Shown here one piece after another: positions 15,945-22,877 of a DNA stretch of 26,307 nucleotides. The DNA is from UMGS1696 sp964430105 (GTDB lineage: Bacteria; Bacillota; Clostridia; Oscillospirales; CAG-272): contig CAYSEF010000025.1 of NCBI GenBank assembly GCA_964430105.1, positions 1 through 26,307 of the forward strand, in the 5' to 3' direction. The notes below the pieces were generated by a model, which did no database searches, was not told the origin of the DNA, and saw nothing but the letters and a program-made list of their open reading frames with translations. The stretch's first letter is position 1, and each line of letters opens with the position of its first letter. The translations under genes were made by a program, and so were the position numbers.

Positions 15945-17291
15945 ATGAAACTTATCTATCAGCCTGCCGATAAGCCGAAATTCTCTCAGCTTATCATATT
16001 TGCGATTCAGCAGCTCCTGGCAATCATGGCGGCGACTCTCGTTGTTCCTGTAATTATCGGAAACGGCATGAGTCCGGCAGCTGCATTGTTCGGTGCCGGC
16101 ATCGGTACACTGGTTTACCTTCTCTTCACGCAGCTCAAAAGCCCTGTTTTCCTTGGTTCTTCTTTCGCATTTCTCGGCTCAATGTCTGCCGCTTTTGCCG
16201 GTGCTGCATCTACTGCTGTAGGCTATCTTGGGCTTATATTGGGTACTATTTTCGCAGGTTTAGTATATGTTGTAATTGCTATCGCTGTTAAATTTGCAGG
16301 TGTTGATTGGCTGAACAAGCTGATGCCGGCAGTTGTAATAGGCCCCACAGTTGCTATAATCGGTATGTCTCTTGCAGGAAATGCCGTTGGCGATCTTCAA
16401 AACAGCGGTACCGGCACTGCTAACACACTTCTCTGTGTACTCTGCGGTCTTGTTACACTTTTCGTGACTATTCTCTGTTCCACTTTTGGCAAGAAAATGA
16501 TCAAGCTCATTCCTTTTATCTGCGGTATTCTCGCAGGTTATGCTGTTGCAACAATCTTCACTGTTATTGGCTTAGCTTCAGGAAATGAATCCTTACAGGT
16601 AATCAACTTTGGAGTATTCACAGCACTTGTTGATGGTGGTTTTGGTCTGCATTCAATTATTGAAATTCCAAAATTCACATTCATCACAGCACTCGGTGGC
16701 TTCAGTGAAATTTCTGCTGACTATATCGGCACTGTTGCAGTTGCTTATATTCCCGTTGCCTTCGTTGTATTCGCTGAACACGTAGCCGATCACAAGAATA
16801 TTTCTTCAATCATTGAAAAAGACCTTCTTGAGGATCCCGGCTTATCACGCACTCTCCTCGGTGATGGCGTAGGCTCAATGGTCGGTGCTTTATTTGGCGG
16901 ATGTCCCAATACTACATATGGCGAATCTGTAGCCTGCGTTGCTATAACAGGAAACGCATCCGTTGCAACTATAATTACTGCCGCTTTCGGTGCGATAGTC
17001 ATCTCGTTCTTCTCACCATTTGTTGCATTTGTAAACTCAATACCTGCCTGCGTAATGGGTGGTGTTTGCATAGCACTTTACGGCTTTATCGCTGTATCAG
17101 GTCTAAAAATGATCCAGAAAATAGATCTCGAAGATAACAGAAACCTGTTTGTTGTTTCAACAATACTTATCTGTGGTATCGGTGGACTTTCGCTCACATT
17201 CGGTCAGGTAACAATCACTGCTATAGCTACTTCTCTGATACTCGGTATTATCCTGAATCTCATGCTCAACAAGGACAAAAAGGAAAATTAA
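15945..17291 (+). CDS. uraA: Uracil permease, NCS2 family
   Basis: The 448-residue membrane protein imports uracil by proton symport, feeding pyrimidine salvage. It has the NCS2 (7+7) fold of 14 membrane segments. The family-specific SPVFLGSSFAFLG near residue 66 is present. Two Glu residues match the uracil ligands of E. coli UraA (Glu241 and Glu290): Glu278 in FAEHVADH and Glu327 in GGCPNTTYGE. The DLLEDPGLSRTLLGDG segment is also typical of uracil rather than xanthine carriers. GGAGG lies 5 bases before the ATG. It is the only plus-strand gene here, has its own strong promoter and ends against nrdR with a shared terminator. Confidence 0.93.
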   Translation: MKLIYQPADKPKFSQLIIFAIQQLLAIMAATLVVPVIIGNGMSPAAALFGAGIGTLVYLLFTQLKSPVFLGSSFAFLGSMSAAFAGAASTAVGYLGLILGTIFAGLVYVVIAIAVKFAGVDWLNKLMPAVVIGPTVAIIGMSLAGNAVGDLQNSGTGTANTLLCVLCGLVTLFVTILCSTFGKKMIKLIPFICGILAGYAVATIFTVIGLASGNESLQVINFGVFTALVDGGFGLHSIIEIPKFTFITALGGFSEISADYIGTVAVAYIPVAFVVFAEHVADHKNISSIIEKDLLEDPGLSRTLLGDGVGSMVGALFGGCPNTTYGESVACVAITGNASVATIITAAFGAIVISFFSPFVAFVNSIPACVMGGVCIALYGFIAVSGLKMIQKIDLEDNRNLFVVSTILICGIGGLSLTFGQVTITAIATSLILGIILNLMLNKDKKEN

Positions 17292-17337
17292 CGATAATTT
17301 CAATACACAATGTTATCGTAATATTCGAATAAAAAAT

Positions 17338-17376
17338 ACTGTTGCACTAAGGAATAAATTCCAAAAATGTAACAGT
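17338..17376. terminator. Bidirectional terminator between uraA and nrdR (copy B of a repeated family)
   Basis: ACTGTT (17338-17343) pairs with AACAGT (17371-17376), and GGAAT/ATTCC (17351-17362) forms an inner stem. The A-rich left flank and T-rich right flank let it stop transcription from either side, which suits two convergent genes. Its sequence is close to the hairpin at 21831. A smaller ACGATAA/TTATCGT dyad (17291-17319) lies just before it. Confidence 0.8.
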
Positions 17377-17380
17377 TTTT

Positions 17381-17842
17381 TTATTTCATATTTTCTTCGT
17401 TTTTAAGCTCGGAAATCTCCCGTGCAAATGTGTCGATATCCTTAAATTCACGATGCACCGATGCAAATCTCACATACGCAACAGGATCAAGCTGGCGCAA
17501 TTTCTCCATTGCCATTTCGCCTATCCTATTCGATGTGATTTCAGAACGCATAGTGCTCTGTATAGCGGTTTCGATTTCATTTGCAACGGCCTGCGCATCT
17601 ACGGGACGTTTTTCACAGGCTTTAAGAAGTCCGCCAAGAAGCTTATTTTTATCAAAAAGCTCCTTCGAGCCATCTTTTTTTACGACGATGGGATTGAGCG
17701 TGTCGATGATCTCATATGTCGTAAATCTGGTTTTGCAAACTTGACATTCACGTCTGCGACGTATACTGTTATTTTCCTCTACAGGTCGTGAATCAATAAC
17801 CTTAACATCTCTATCCGCCGCACCACAAGCAGGACACCTCAT
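17381..17842 (-). CDS. nrdR: Ribonucleotide reductase repressor NrdR
   Basis: NrdR represses ribonucleotide reductase genes when dATP/ATP levels signal enough dNTPs. The 153-residue protein has the typical N-terminal zinc ribbon (Cys3, Cys6, Cys33, Cys36, starting MRCPACG) with the DSRPVEENNSIRRRREC signature, then an ATP-cone (about 49-139). GGAGGG lies 6 bases before the ATG. It follows the EEP-fold gene by 54 bases and could be cotranscribed with it. Two NrdR-box-like sites occur in the nrdD promoter region at 25089-25134, so its probable target is in this window. Confidence 0.96.
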   Translation of the reverse strand: MRCPACGAADRDVKVIDSRPVEENNSIRRRRECQVCKTRFTTYEIIDTLNPIVVKKDGSKELFDKNKLLGGLLKACEKRPVDAQAVANEIETAIQSTMRSEITSNRIGEMAMEKLRQLDPVAYVRFASVHREFKDIDTFAREISELKNEENMK

Positions 17843-17896
17843 GTTTATCCCTCCGATTCTATTTATACTTTATTCTTTGCGCTTATTATATTCAAA

Positions 17897-18676
17897 TCAA
17901 ATTTCAAGAAATGCTCCTACAGGATAGTGATCCGAAAGATACATACCATTCTGTTCATTTCTTGCAGTAAATGAGCGTTCTTTATCACACGGAATATTAG
18001 TAAAGATATAGTCTATCTTACAACCGTACTTTTCAGCATTATATCCATGGAATGTTATTCCCACGTTTTCCGTAACATCCTTTAATGTATCACCGCATCC
18101 ACTAAAATTGAGAACGGATCTACGCACTACGCTGTCCGGTGTTGCATTAAAATCTCCGGTAAGAATAACAGGAAGCCTGGACTTCGCATAATCAGACGCT
18201 ATTCTGTTTAGTATAAGAGATATTCCCTGCGCCTGAGCAAATGCACCGACATGATCAAGGTGTGTATTATAATGACGCAAAGATTTTCCTGTTTCACGAT
18301 GATATAGTGTCACACAGGTACATATTCTCGGGCAAATGCTCTGGTCTGTTGAAAATCTCGAACCGGGAACAGACGGAGTATCTGACAGCCAAAATGTTTC
18401 AAGTCCTACAAGATCAAACTTATCCTTTTTGAACATAACAACATTGCTTTCGCCCTGAAGATCAGCTTCCCTGCCGATTCCACATACCTGATAATCAGTA
18501 AAATTATCAATCAGCCACTGTCTCATATGTGGAAGAGTTTCCTGAAATCCAACGATATCCGCACCATATTTAGAAAACTCCGACAAAACAAATTCCTTAC
18601 GGTTTGAAAAAGCATTGATGCCATCTTCTCTTACGTCACAGCGAAGATTATACGAAAAAACATGAATTGTACTCAT
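17897..18676 (-). CDS. Endonuclease/exonuclease/phosphatase (EEP) family hydrolase
   Basis: The 259-residue soluble protein has the DNase I-like EEP fold. The metal and catalytic motifs are complete: Asn10 in SYNLR, Glu in VGFQETLP, the HLDH segment, GDFNATPDS, KIDYIF and the final SDHYPV. Members cleave phosphodiester or phosphomonoester bonds in DNA, RNA, phospholipids, sphingomyelin or inositol phosphates, and sequence alone does not say which. There is no signal peptide, so it acts in the cytoplasm. I chose the ATG at 18676 because AGGAG lies 7 bases upstream; the longer frame has no such site. It has its own promoter and lies downstream of the DUF6320 operon. Confidence 0.9.
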   Translation of the reverse strand: MSTIHVFSYNLRCDVREDGINAFSNRKEFVLSEFSKYGADIVGFQETLPHMRQWLIDNFTDYQVCGIGREADLQGESNVVMFKKDKFDLVGLETFWLSDTPSVPGSRFSTDQSICPRICTCVTLYHRETGKSLRHYNTHLDHVGAFAQAQGISLILNRIASDYAKSRLPVILTGDFNATPDSVVRRSVLNFSGCGDTLKDVTENVGITFHGYNAEKYGCKIDYIFTNIPCDKERSFTARNEQNGMYLSDHYPVGAFLEI

Positions 18677-18712
18677 CCAACTGCTCCTAAACACACTATA
18701 TTATTTGTTAAA

Positions 18713-18741
18713 ATTATACCATTTTACAGATTAATTTGCAA
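18713..18741 (-). promoter_or_regulatory. Promoter of the EEP-family gene
   Basis: On the minus strand, TTGCAA (18736-18741) and TATAAT (18713-18718) are 17 bases apart. The start would be near 18706, 30 bases before the chosen ATG. This suggests the gene is separate from the DUF6320 operon. Confidence 0.75.
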
Positions 18742-18790
18742 GAGATTTTTTCAAATTATCCGTATAATTCAATTTTGATACAAAAATTCA

Positions 18791-19462
18791 TTACAAATGT
18801 AGCCAGCGATGAAGCTCGGAAAGGAATCTTCTCCCACGGAAGATAAGCTGTGCCAAAAACAGAGATACACCCACTCCGACAGCAAGTACACCAAAATATT
18901 CGGCTATTCCTTCAAACACGCCGACAAACGCCAGAACAGCACATACCACTATTCCTATCTCGCTTATCATAAAATATCCGGAATATGCTGTAAGTCTGCT
19001 TTTATCAGCTATTCCCATGATAAAATAGAATGTAACGAGAGCCGCCGATGTTGCCGGAAGGACATAATCAACACTCCAACCACGCCAGCCCGTCAGCTTA
19101 TCCCAGACAAGGCACAATATTATTGAAATTACTGCTTCATATAGGATATTTTTAGGAATATTCTTTCTTTTTTTGAATCCAACGTTAATAATGATCCACG
19201 CACATATCATACCAAGTGTGAGTGGAACGTAGATATTGAGCTGAGGAATAAACAGTTTATTTATTATATTTACTACAATTATTCCAATGACTGCAATAAA
19301 TGTTGATATTTTTAATATCAAATGATACGTTACCTTCACCGGTATCTTCGGAAAAATACCGTATGTTTCCGTTTCAGGTGCATTTTCGAGCTTTTTTCCG
19401 CACAATGGGCAGGTTTGACGTTCACCTTGCACATTGACATTACATGATATACATCTCTGCAT
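18791..19462 (-). CDS. Zinc-ribbon membrane protein, DUF6320-like
   Basis: The 223-residue protein begins with a zinc ribbon (Cys4, Cys7, Cys18, Cys21; CISC and CPLC pairs). A hydrophobic domain of about six membrane helices follows from about residue 47 to 208, and the C-terminus is basic and aromatic (RGRRFLSELHRWLHL). From memory this matches the DUF6320 family, which is found next to acyltransferase and esterase genes in Clostridia; no function is established. AAAGGAG lies just upstream of the ATG, and the gap to the acyltransferase gene is 11 bases, so the two are cotranscribed. No catalytic motif is visible. A scaffold or acyl-substrate channel are possible roles. Confidence 0.82.
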   Translation of the reverse strand: MQRCISCNVNVQGERQTCPLCGKKLENAPETETYGIFPKIPVKVTYHLILKISTFIAVIGIIVVNIINKLFIPQLNIYVPLTLGMICAWIIINVGFKKRKNIPKNILYEAVISIILCLVWDKLTGWRGWSVDYVLPATSAALVTFYFIMGIADKSRLTAYSGYFMISEIGIVVCAVLAFVGVFEGIAEYFGVLAVGVGVSLFLAQLIFRGRRFLSELHRWLHL

Positions 19463-19473
19463 GACTGCTCCTT

Positions 19474-20772
19474 TTATTCAAATTCCTTTGGAGAATAGCT
19501 TGTGGCTATTGTGATATTGTCGTCATATTGTGCCATTCTGCGATAGAAGGATCTTTCAACGTCATGTTCGGCAAGAACACCGGAAAAATTCATTGTCATA
19601 TTATCACCGAATGTACTGATACATATCTGTCTTGACGAGCTGGAGTTGAACACACCAAAATAGTCGATATAGTCCGCAAACTCCTTTTGAACATATATTT
19701 TTCCGACATTTGAAAGACATATCGTTCGTCTTTTCATAGAAACAGACTGTAGTATCACCATAATAAGGTCTTTAAGTACAAGCGGACACACTCTTACTAT
19801 AGGATGACGCTCCATTTTTACCTGTGAAGCAATTTTTTGTTGCATATTCTCCTGAGTAAGCTCCCTCTCAAACTCATCGCGAACCGATATGATAATATTT
19901 TCAAGGCTATGCTCATGCTTCGCTCCGAAATCGTACGTTACTTGTATCATACCAAAGAAATTTCGCAATGTGCTTGAGTCAAAGTAATTACGCAAATTCA
20001 CCGGCAAAGCAACTGTTACTTTTTTATCTCTATCCTTAGGTTCCATCGTGTCGTAAATAGAGAGGATCAGAACTGCACAAATAAACTCTGTCATAGTTGC
20101 ACCGTAAGACTTTGCCGCAGATTTTATTTTTGAAGCAGAAGCAAGTCCTTCTGTAAGATGCTGACGGTAATCAGGAGTTTTTCGTTCATTGAAGCGATAA
20201 ATTTTATTTGTTTTTTCTTTATTTCCCAGAAATTCAAAATTCGTACTGCTTCCAACATCAGGTTCAAAATACTGTGTGAAGCCGTCCGATTCCTTTTGGC
20301 GTTCGGTACGATCGTAGCTTTCTATCTGCACCTTTCCAAGCTCGCTCGGATGCGAGAGTACAAGATAATTTGTAATGACTGTACGCAGAAACACAAGTGC
20401 GCCGGTACCATCTGCCAGTGCGTGGAAAATCTCGAAATTTATGCGATCTCCATAATATGAAATGTCAATAAGCAGACGATTTTTTTCCTTATAAAGCGGG
20501 TGAAGCGGAGTTCTGTTTTCCTCGTGAACCTTTGGCTTTAGTCCTGTATCTTCAAGATAATACCAAAACACTCCTCTTCTTACTGTCTGAGTAAACTGAG
20601 GATATTCCTCCACTGTCGCATCGAGTGCAGTCTGCAATAATTCAGGGCAGATATCCTCTTTAAGTCGACAGGTAAGACGAAAAACTTCAGCATCCTCACG
20701 TCCTGCAATCGCCGGAAAGATTTTTGCAGCATTATCTAATTTTTTCCATTTACTTACTTTCGTCTTCCACAT
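19474..20772 (-). CDS. Condensation-fold O-acyltransferase (alcohol acetyltransferase-like)
   Basis: The 432-residue soluble protein belongs to the chloramphenicol acetyltransferase/condensation superfamily. Its catalytic HxxxDG motif is HALADG (117-122), where the His acts as general base. The overall two-lobed length fits, and the C-terminal lobe has a channel-like segment (RTICLSNVGKIYVQKEFADYI) similar to that of the WES/PapA groups. Relatives join an acyl-CoA or carrier-bound acyl group to an alcohol or amine; the substrate here is unknown. The ATG at 20772 overlaps the esterase gene by 23 bases and has only a weak ribosome binding site, so it probably depends on coupling with that gene. 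The DUF6320 gene follows at 11 bases. Confidence 0.82.
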   Translation of the reverse strand: MWKTKVSKWKKLDNAAKIFPAIAGREDAEVFRLTCRLKEDICPELLQTALDATVEEYPQFTQTVRRGVFWYYLEDTGLKPKVHEENRTPLHPLYKEKNRLLIDISYYGDRINFEIFHALADGTGALVFLRTVITNYLVLSHPSELGKVQIESYDRTERQKESDGFTQYFEPDVGSSTNFEFLGNKEKTNKIYRFNERKTPDYRQHLTEGLASASKIKSAAKSYGATMTEFICAVLILSIYDTMEPKDRDKKVTVALPVNLRNYFDSSTLRNFFGMIQVTYDFGAKHEHSLENIIISVRDEFERELTQENMQQKIASQVKMERHPIVRVCPLVLKDLIMVILQSVSMKRRTICLSNVGKIYVQKEFADYIDYFGVFNSSSSRQICISTFGDNMTMNFSGVLAEHDVERSFYRRMAQYDDNITIATSYSPKEFE

Positions 20773-21697
20773 TACTGTTTTCGCTTTCGTTTGTAAATTC
20801 TGTTATACTCTGAAAAATTTCTCTGGTTAGCGGTGCTGACATTGGCAGGCTGATAAGTCCGTGTATACCGTTTTTTATCTGTCGATGCACCACTTTATTG
20901 CCACTGTCCATCAATCTTCTTGCAAGCTCCTCGCCTTCATCTCTAAGCGGGTCAAATTCCATAGTAAGCACAAGCGTTTCAGGAAGGTTTGCAAAATTTG
21001 TATGCTTTAGCGGTGCAAAATATGGGTTATCAAAATCTTCCTTTGACGATGCGTACAGCTCCATATAATCAATGAGCTGTTTCTGTGTCAAAAGGTAGTC
21101 TGTTCCGTTTTCTATAACCGATTTATATGGTGTTTCATCTGTAAAATCGCACCATGCCGCAGGATAAACAAGTATCTGCTTTTTTGGCATTTTTCCACCG
21201 CGATCTCTCGCCATCATGGAAACGACACATGACAAGGTTGCCCCTGCGCTATCTCCTACAAGGATAACGTCATTCGGATCAGCTTGATACCAATCCTCAA
21301 GGTGTTCTATAATCATCTGTGTTGCATCATAACAATCCTCAGGGCCTGCCGGAAACTTGAACTCAGGTGCAAGGCGATAATCAACCGACAAAACTTTTCT
21401 GCCCGCTGCTTTTGAGATATTTGCGCAGATGTTATTATAGCTGTCAAAATCCCCTGTAACGAAGCCACCACCGTGAAAAAATATCATTACCGGCTCGACC
21501 TTACCCGTATGCGAAAAAGCACGCACAAGAATATCACGTCCGTCAAGATGAAGTATACGATCCATATGATTACATACAACGCTCTTTACATATGGTCGTG
21601 TAGCGTGTTGAAATTTTCTTGTTTCTTCATAATTATTTTTCAAGTCAACGTCATATTTTGACAAAGCAGCAAGTGCGCGGCGTATGATCTCGTTCAA
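20750..21697 (-). CDS. Alpha/beta hydrolase, hormone-sensitive-lipase (HSL) family esterase
   Basis: This cytoplasmic esterase of about 315 residues carries the HSL oxyanion motif HGGGFVTGD and the nucleophile elbow GDSAGA (Ser150 by the chosen start). The acid residue is in EFDPLRDE (Asp249) and the His in GIHGL (His279), so the triad is complete. Such enzymes hydrolyse short or medium acyl esters. I chose the TTG at 21697 because GGAGG lies 5 bases upstream; the longer frame starts with a TTG that overlaps this ribosome binding site. It is the first gene of the esterase/acyltransferase/DUF6320 operon. A hydrolase and a transferase of acyl groups side by side suggest a remodelling system; the substrate is unknown. 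Confidence 0.85.
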   Translation of the reverse strand: MNEIIRRALAALSKYDVDLKNNYEETRKFQHATRPYVKSVVCNHMDRILHLDGRDILVRAFSHTGKVEPVMIFFHGGGFVTGDFDSYNNICANISKAAGRKVLSVDYRLAPEFKFPAGPEDCYDATQMIIEHLEDWYQADPNDVILVGDSAGATLSCVVSMMARDRGGKMPKKQILVYPAAWCDFTDETPYKSVIENGTDYLLTQKQLIDYMELYASSKEDFDNPYFAPLKHTNFANLPETLVLTMEFDPLRDEGEELARRLMDSGNKVVHRQIKNGIHGLISLPMSAPLTREIFQSITEFTNESENSNVEDESK

Positions 21698-21714
21698 TGC
21701 TTCCTCCAATTAGG

Positions 21715-21726
21715 TTTGTATACAAA
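21715..21726. promoter_or_regulatory. Palindrome in the leader of the esterase operon
   Basis: TTTGTATACAAA is a perfect 12-bp palindrome lying between the predicted transcription start and the ribosome binding site. Half-site-like TACAAAT recurs at 21772, and ATATTGTA (21738-21745) is inverted at 21763-21770. The position suits a repressor. No regulator is encoded beside the operon. Confidence 0.5.
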
Positions 21727-21738
21727 TATTCTCCAAAT

Positions 21739-21767
21739 ATTGTACCATATTTTCATCAATAATACAA
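21739..21767 (-). promoter_or_regulatory. Probable promoter of the esterase-acyltransferase-DUF6320 operon
   Basis: On the minus strand, TTGTAT (21762-21767) and TACAAT (21739-21744) are 17 bases apart, with a start near 21732. The -35 box is a moderate match, so a regulated or weak promoter is likely. Confidence 0.55.
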
Positions 21768-21830
21768 TATATACAAATAATTTTTGTGTAATTAGCATCC
21801 AATTATTTTATTTTACAGTATCCGAACAAA

Positions 21831-21880
21831 AAGAGGTTGTTGCACTAAGGAAGAAAATTCCAAAATGCAAACAGCCTCTT
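21831..21880 (-). terminator. Terminator after the nrdD-nrdG-eamA operon (copy C of a repeated family)
   Basis: AAGAGG (21831-21836) pairs with CCTCTT (21875-21880). TTGTTGCA/TGCAAACAG arms continue the stem, and GGAA/TTCC (21849-21861) forms the inner hairpin. On the minus strand a TTTTTG run follows. The core is nearly identical to that at 17338. Confidence 0.8.
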
Positions 21881-21913
21881 AATTATTTTTTTACTTGCAA
21901 GCAGTGCCTTACA

Positions 21914-22327
21914 TCACATTACCATAAATAACGTTCCCGCACCTATCAGAATACATCCGATCAGAGATTTCGGAGTGAATTTTTCATGCAGGAATACAAA
22001 CGCCAAGACCAATGTAATAACAACGCTGAGCTTATCTATCGGAACGACCTTTGATGCCTCACCTATCTGCAATGCCTTATAATAGCACAACCACGATGCA
22101 CCCGTTGCCAAGCCGGACACCACCAAAAACAGCCAGCTTTTCGATGAAATCGAAGAAATTCCGCTTTGTGCATTGGTAATAAACACCATTCCCCATGACA
22201 TTATCAAAACAACACAGGTTCGTATGGCTGTAGCAAGATTTGAATTTACTCCATCAATTCCAACTTTTGCAAGAATCGATGTAAGTGCTGCAAATACCGC
22301 TGATAAAATTGCAAATACAAACCACAT
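21914..22327 (-). CDS. Single-domain EamA/DMT-superfamily membrane transporter
   Basis: The 137-residue protein contains one EamA repeat: five hydrophobic segments at about 2-22, 33-52, 66-84, 95-113 and 119-137, with the typical first helix WFVFAILSAVFAALTSILAKVG and the motif RTCVVLIMSWGMVF. Full EamA carriers have two such repeats, so this one should work as a homodimer, as SMR-type proteins do. The substrate is unknown; metabolite or drug efflux is typical. GGGAGG lies 6 bases before the ATG and only one base separates it from the nrdG stop, so translation is probably coupled to nrdG. A functional link with nucleotide reduction is not obvious. Confidence 0.85.
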   Translation of the reverse strand: MWFVFAILSAVFAALTSILAKVGIDGVNSNLATAIRTCVVLIMSWGMVFITNAQSGISSISSKSWLFLVVSGLATGASWLCYYKALQIGEASKVVPIDKLSVVITLVLAFVFLHEKFTPKSLIGCILIGAGTLFMVM

Positions 22328-22328
22328 A

Positions 22329-22850
22329 TTAGTCCTCCCAAAGTGTTACGTCGCCCGTTTCGAGTGTTTTTTTCACGTCTATCAAGCGTTGATTTTCCGA
22401 ACCTCTGAAGCGGAGAGAAATATTTCTCAATCTGTCTACATATCGTCCGTCCACAAGCACGTCAATCAGCTTGAGAATATCATCAGTCACTTCGCAACGA
22501 GGATATGAACCATCTGTATGCAATTCCTCCCAAGTGAAGCCTGAAAACATCCAAATATCTTTTTTAGGATATTTTTCGCGAATTTTTTTGATGAACGGAA
22601 GCAAAACACGCTGATTTTCAGGTTCAAACGGTTCACCACCAAGCAATGTCAAGCCACGGATATATGTCGGTTCAAGAAGTGCGATAATTTTTTCTTCAGT
22701 TTCAGAAGTAAACGGCTTACCATAGTGAAAATCCCAAGTTTGTGGCTGAAAACAATTCTCACAGTGATTTGTACATCCTGATACGAACAGCGTGACTCTC
22801 ACTCCCGGCCCGTTTGCAATGTCACAATTTTTGATTTCACCATAGTACAT
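22329..22850 (-). CDS. nrdG: Anaerobic ribonucleotide reductase activating protein NrdG
   Basis: NrdG is the radical SAM enzyme that makes the glycyl radical on NrdD. The 173-residue protein has the CxxxCxxC iron-sulfur motif (Cys26, Cys30, Cys33) in SGCTNHCENC, preceded by the GPGVRVTLF stretch, and the GGEP SAM-binding motif in LLGGEPF. NrdG proteins are about 150-175 residues, so it is full length. GGAGGAAAATCTCA precedes the ATG. It lies 27 bases after nrdD and overlaps no gene, followed one base later by eamA. Confidence 0.95.
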   Translation of the reverse strand: MYYGEIKNCDIANGPGVRVTLFVSGCTNHCENCFQPQTWDFHYGKPFTSETEEKIIALLEPTYIRGLTLLGGEPFEPENQRVLLPFIKKIREKYPKKDIWMFSGFTWEELHTDGSYPRCEVTDDILKLIDVLVDGRYVDRLRNISLRFRGSENQRLIDVKKTLETGDVTLWED

Positions 22851-22877
22851 TGAGATTTTCCTCCTTATCAGTTCACA

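Noticed and set aside
15626..15946. Minus-strand open frame of 106 codons in the uraA upstream region
   Set aside because: It covers the consensus uraA promoter and both intergenic dyads, has no ribosome binding site, and its protein resembles no family.
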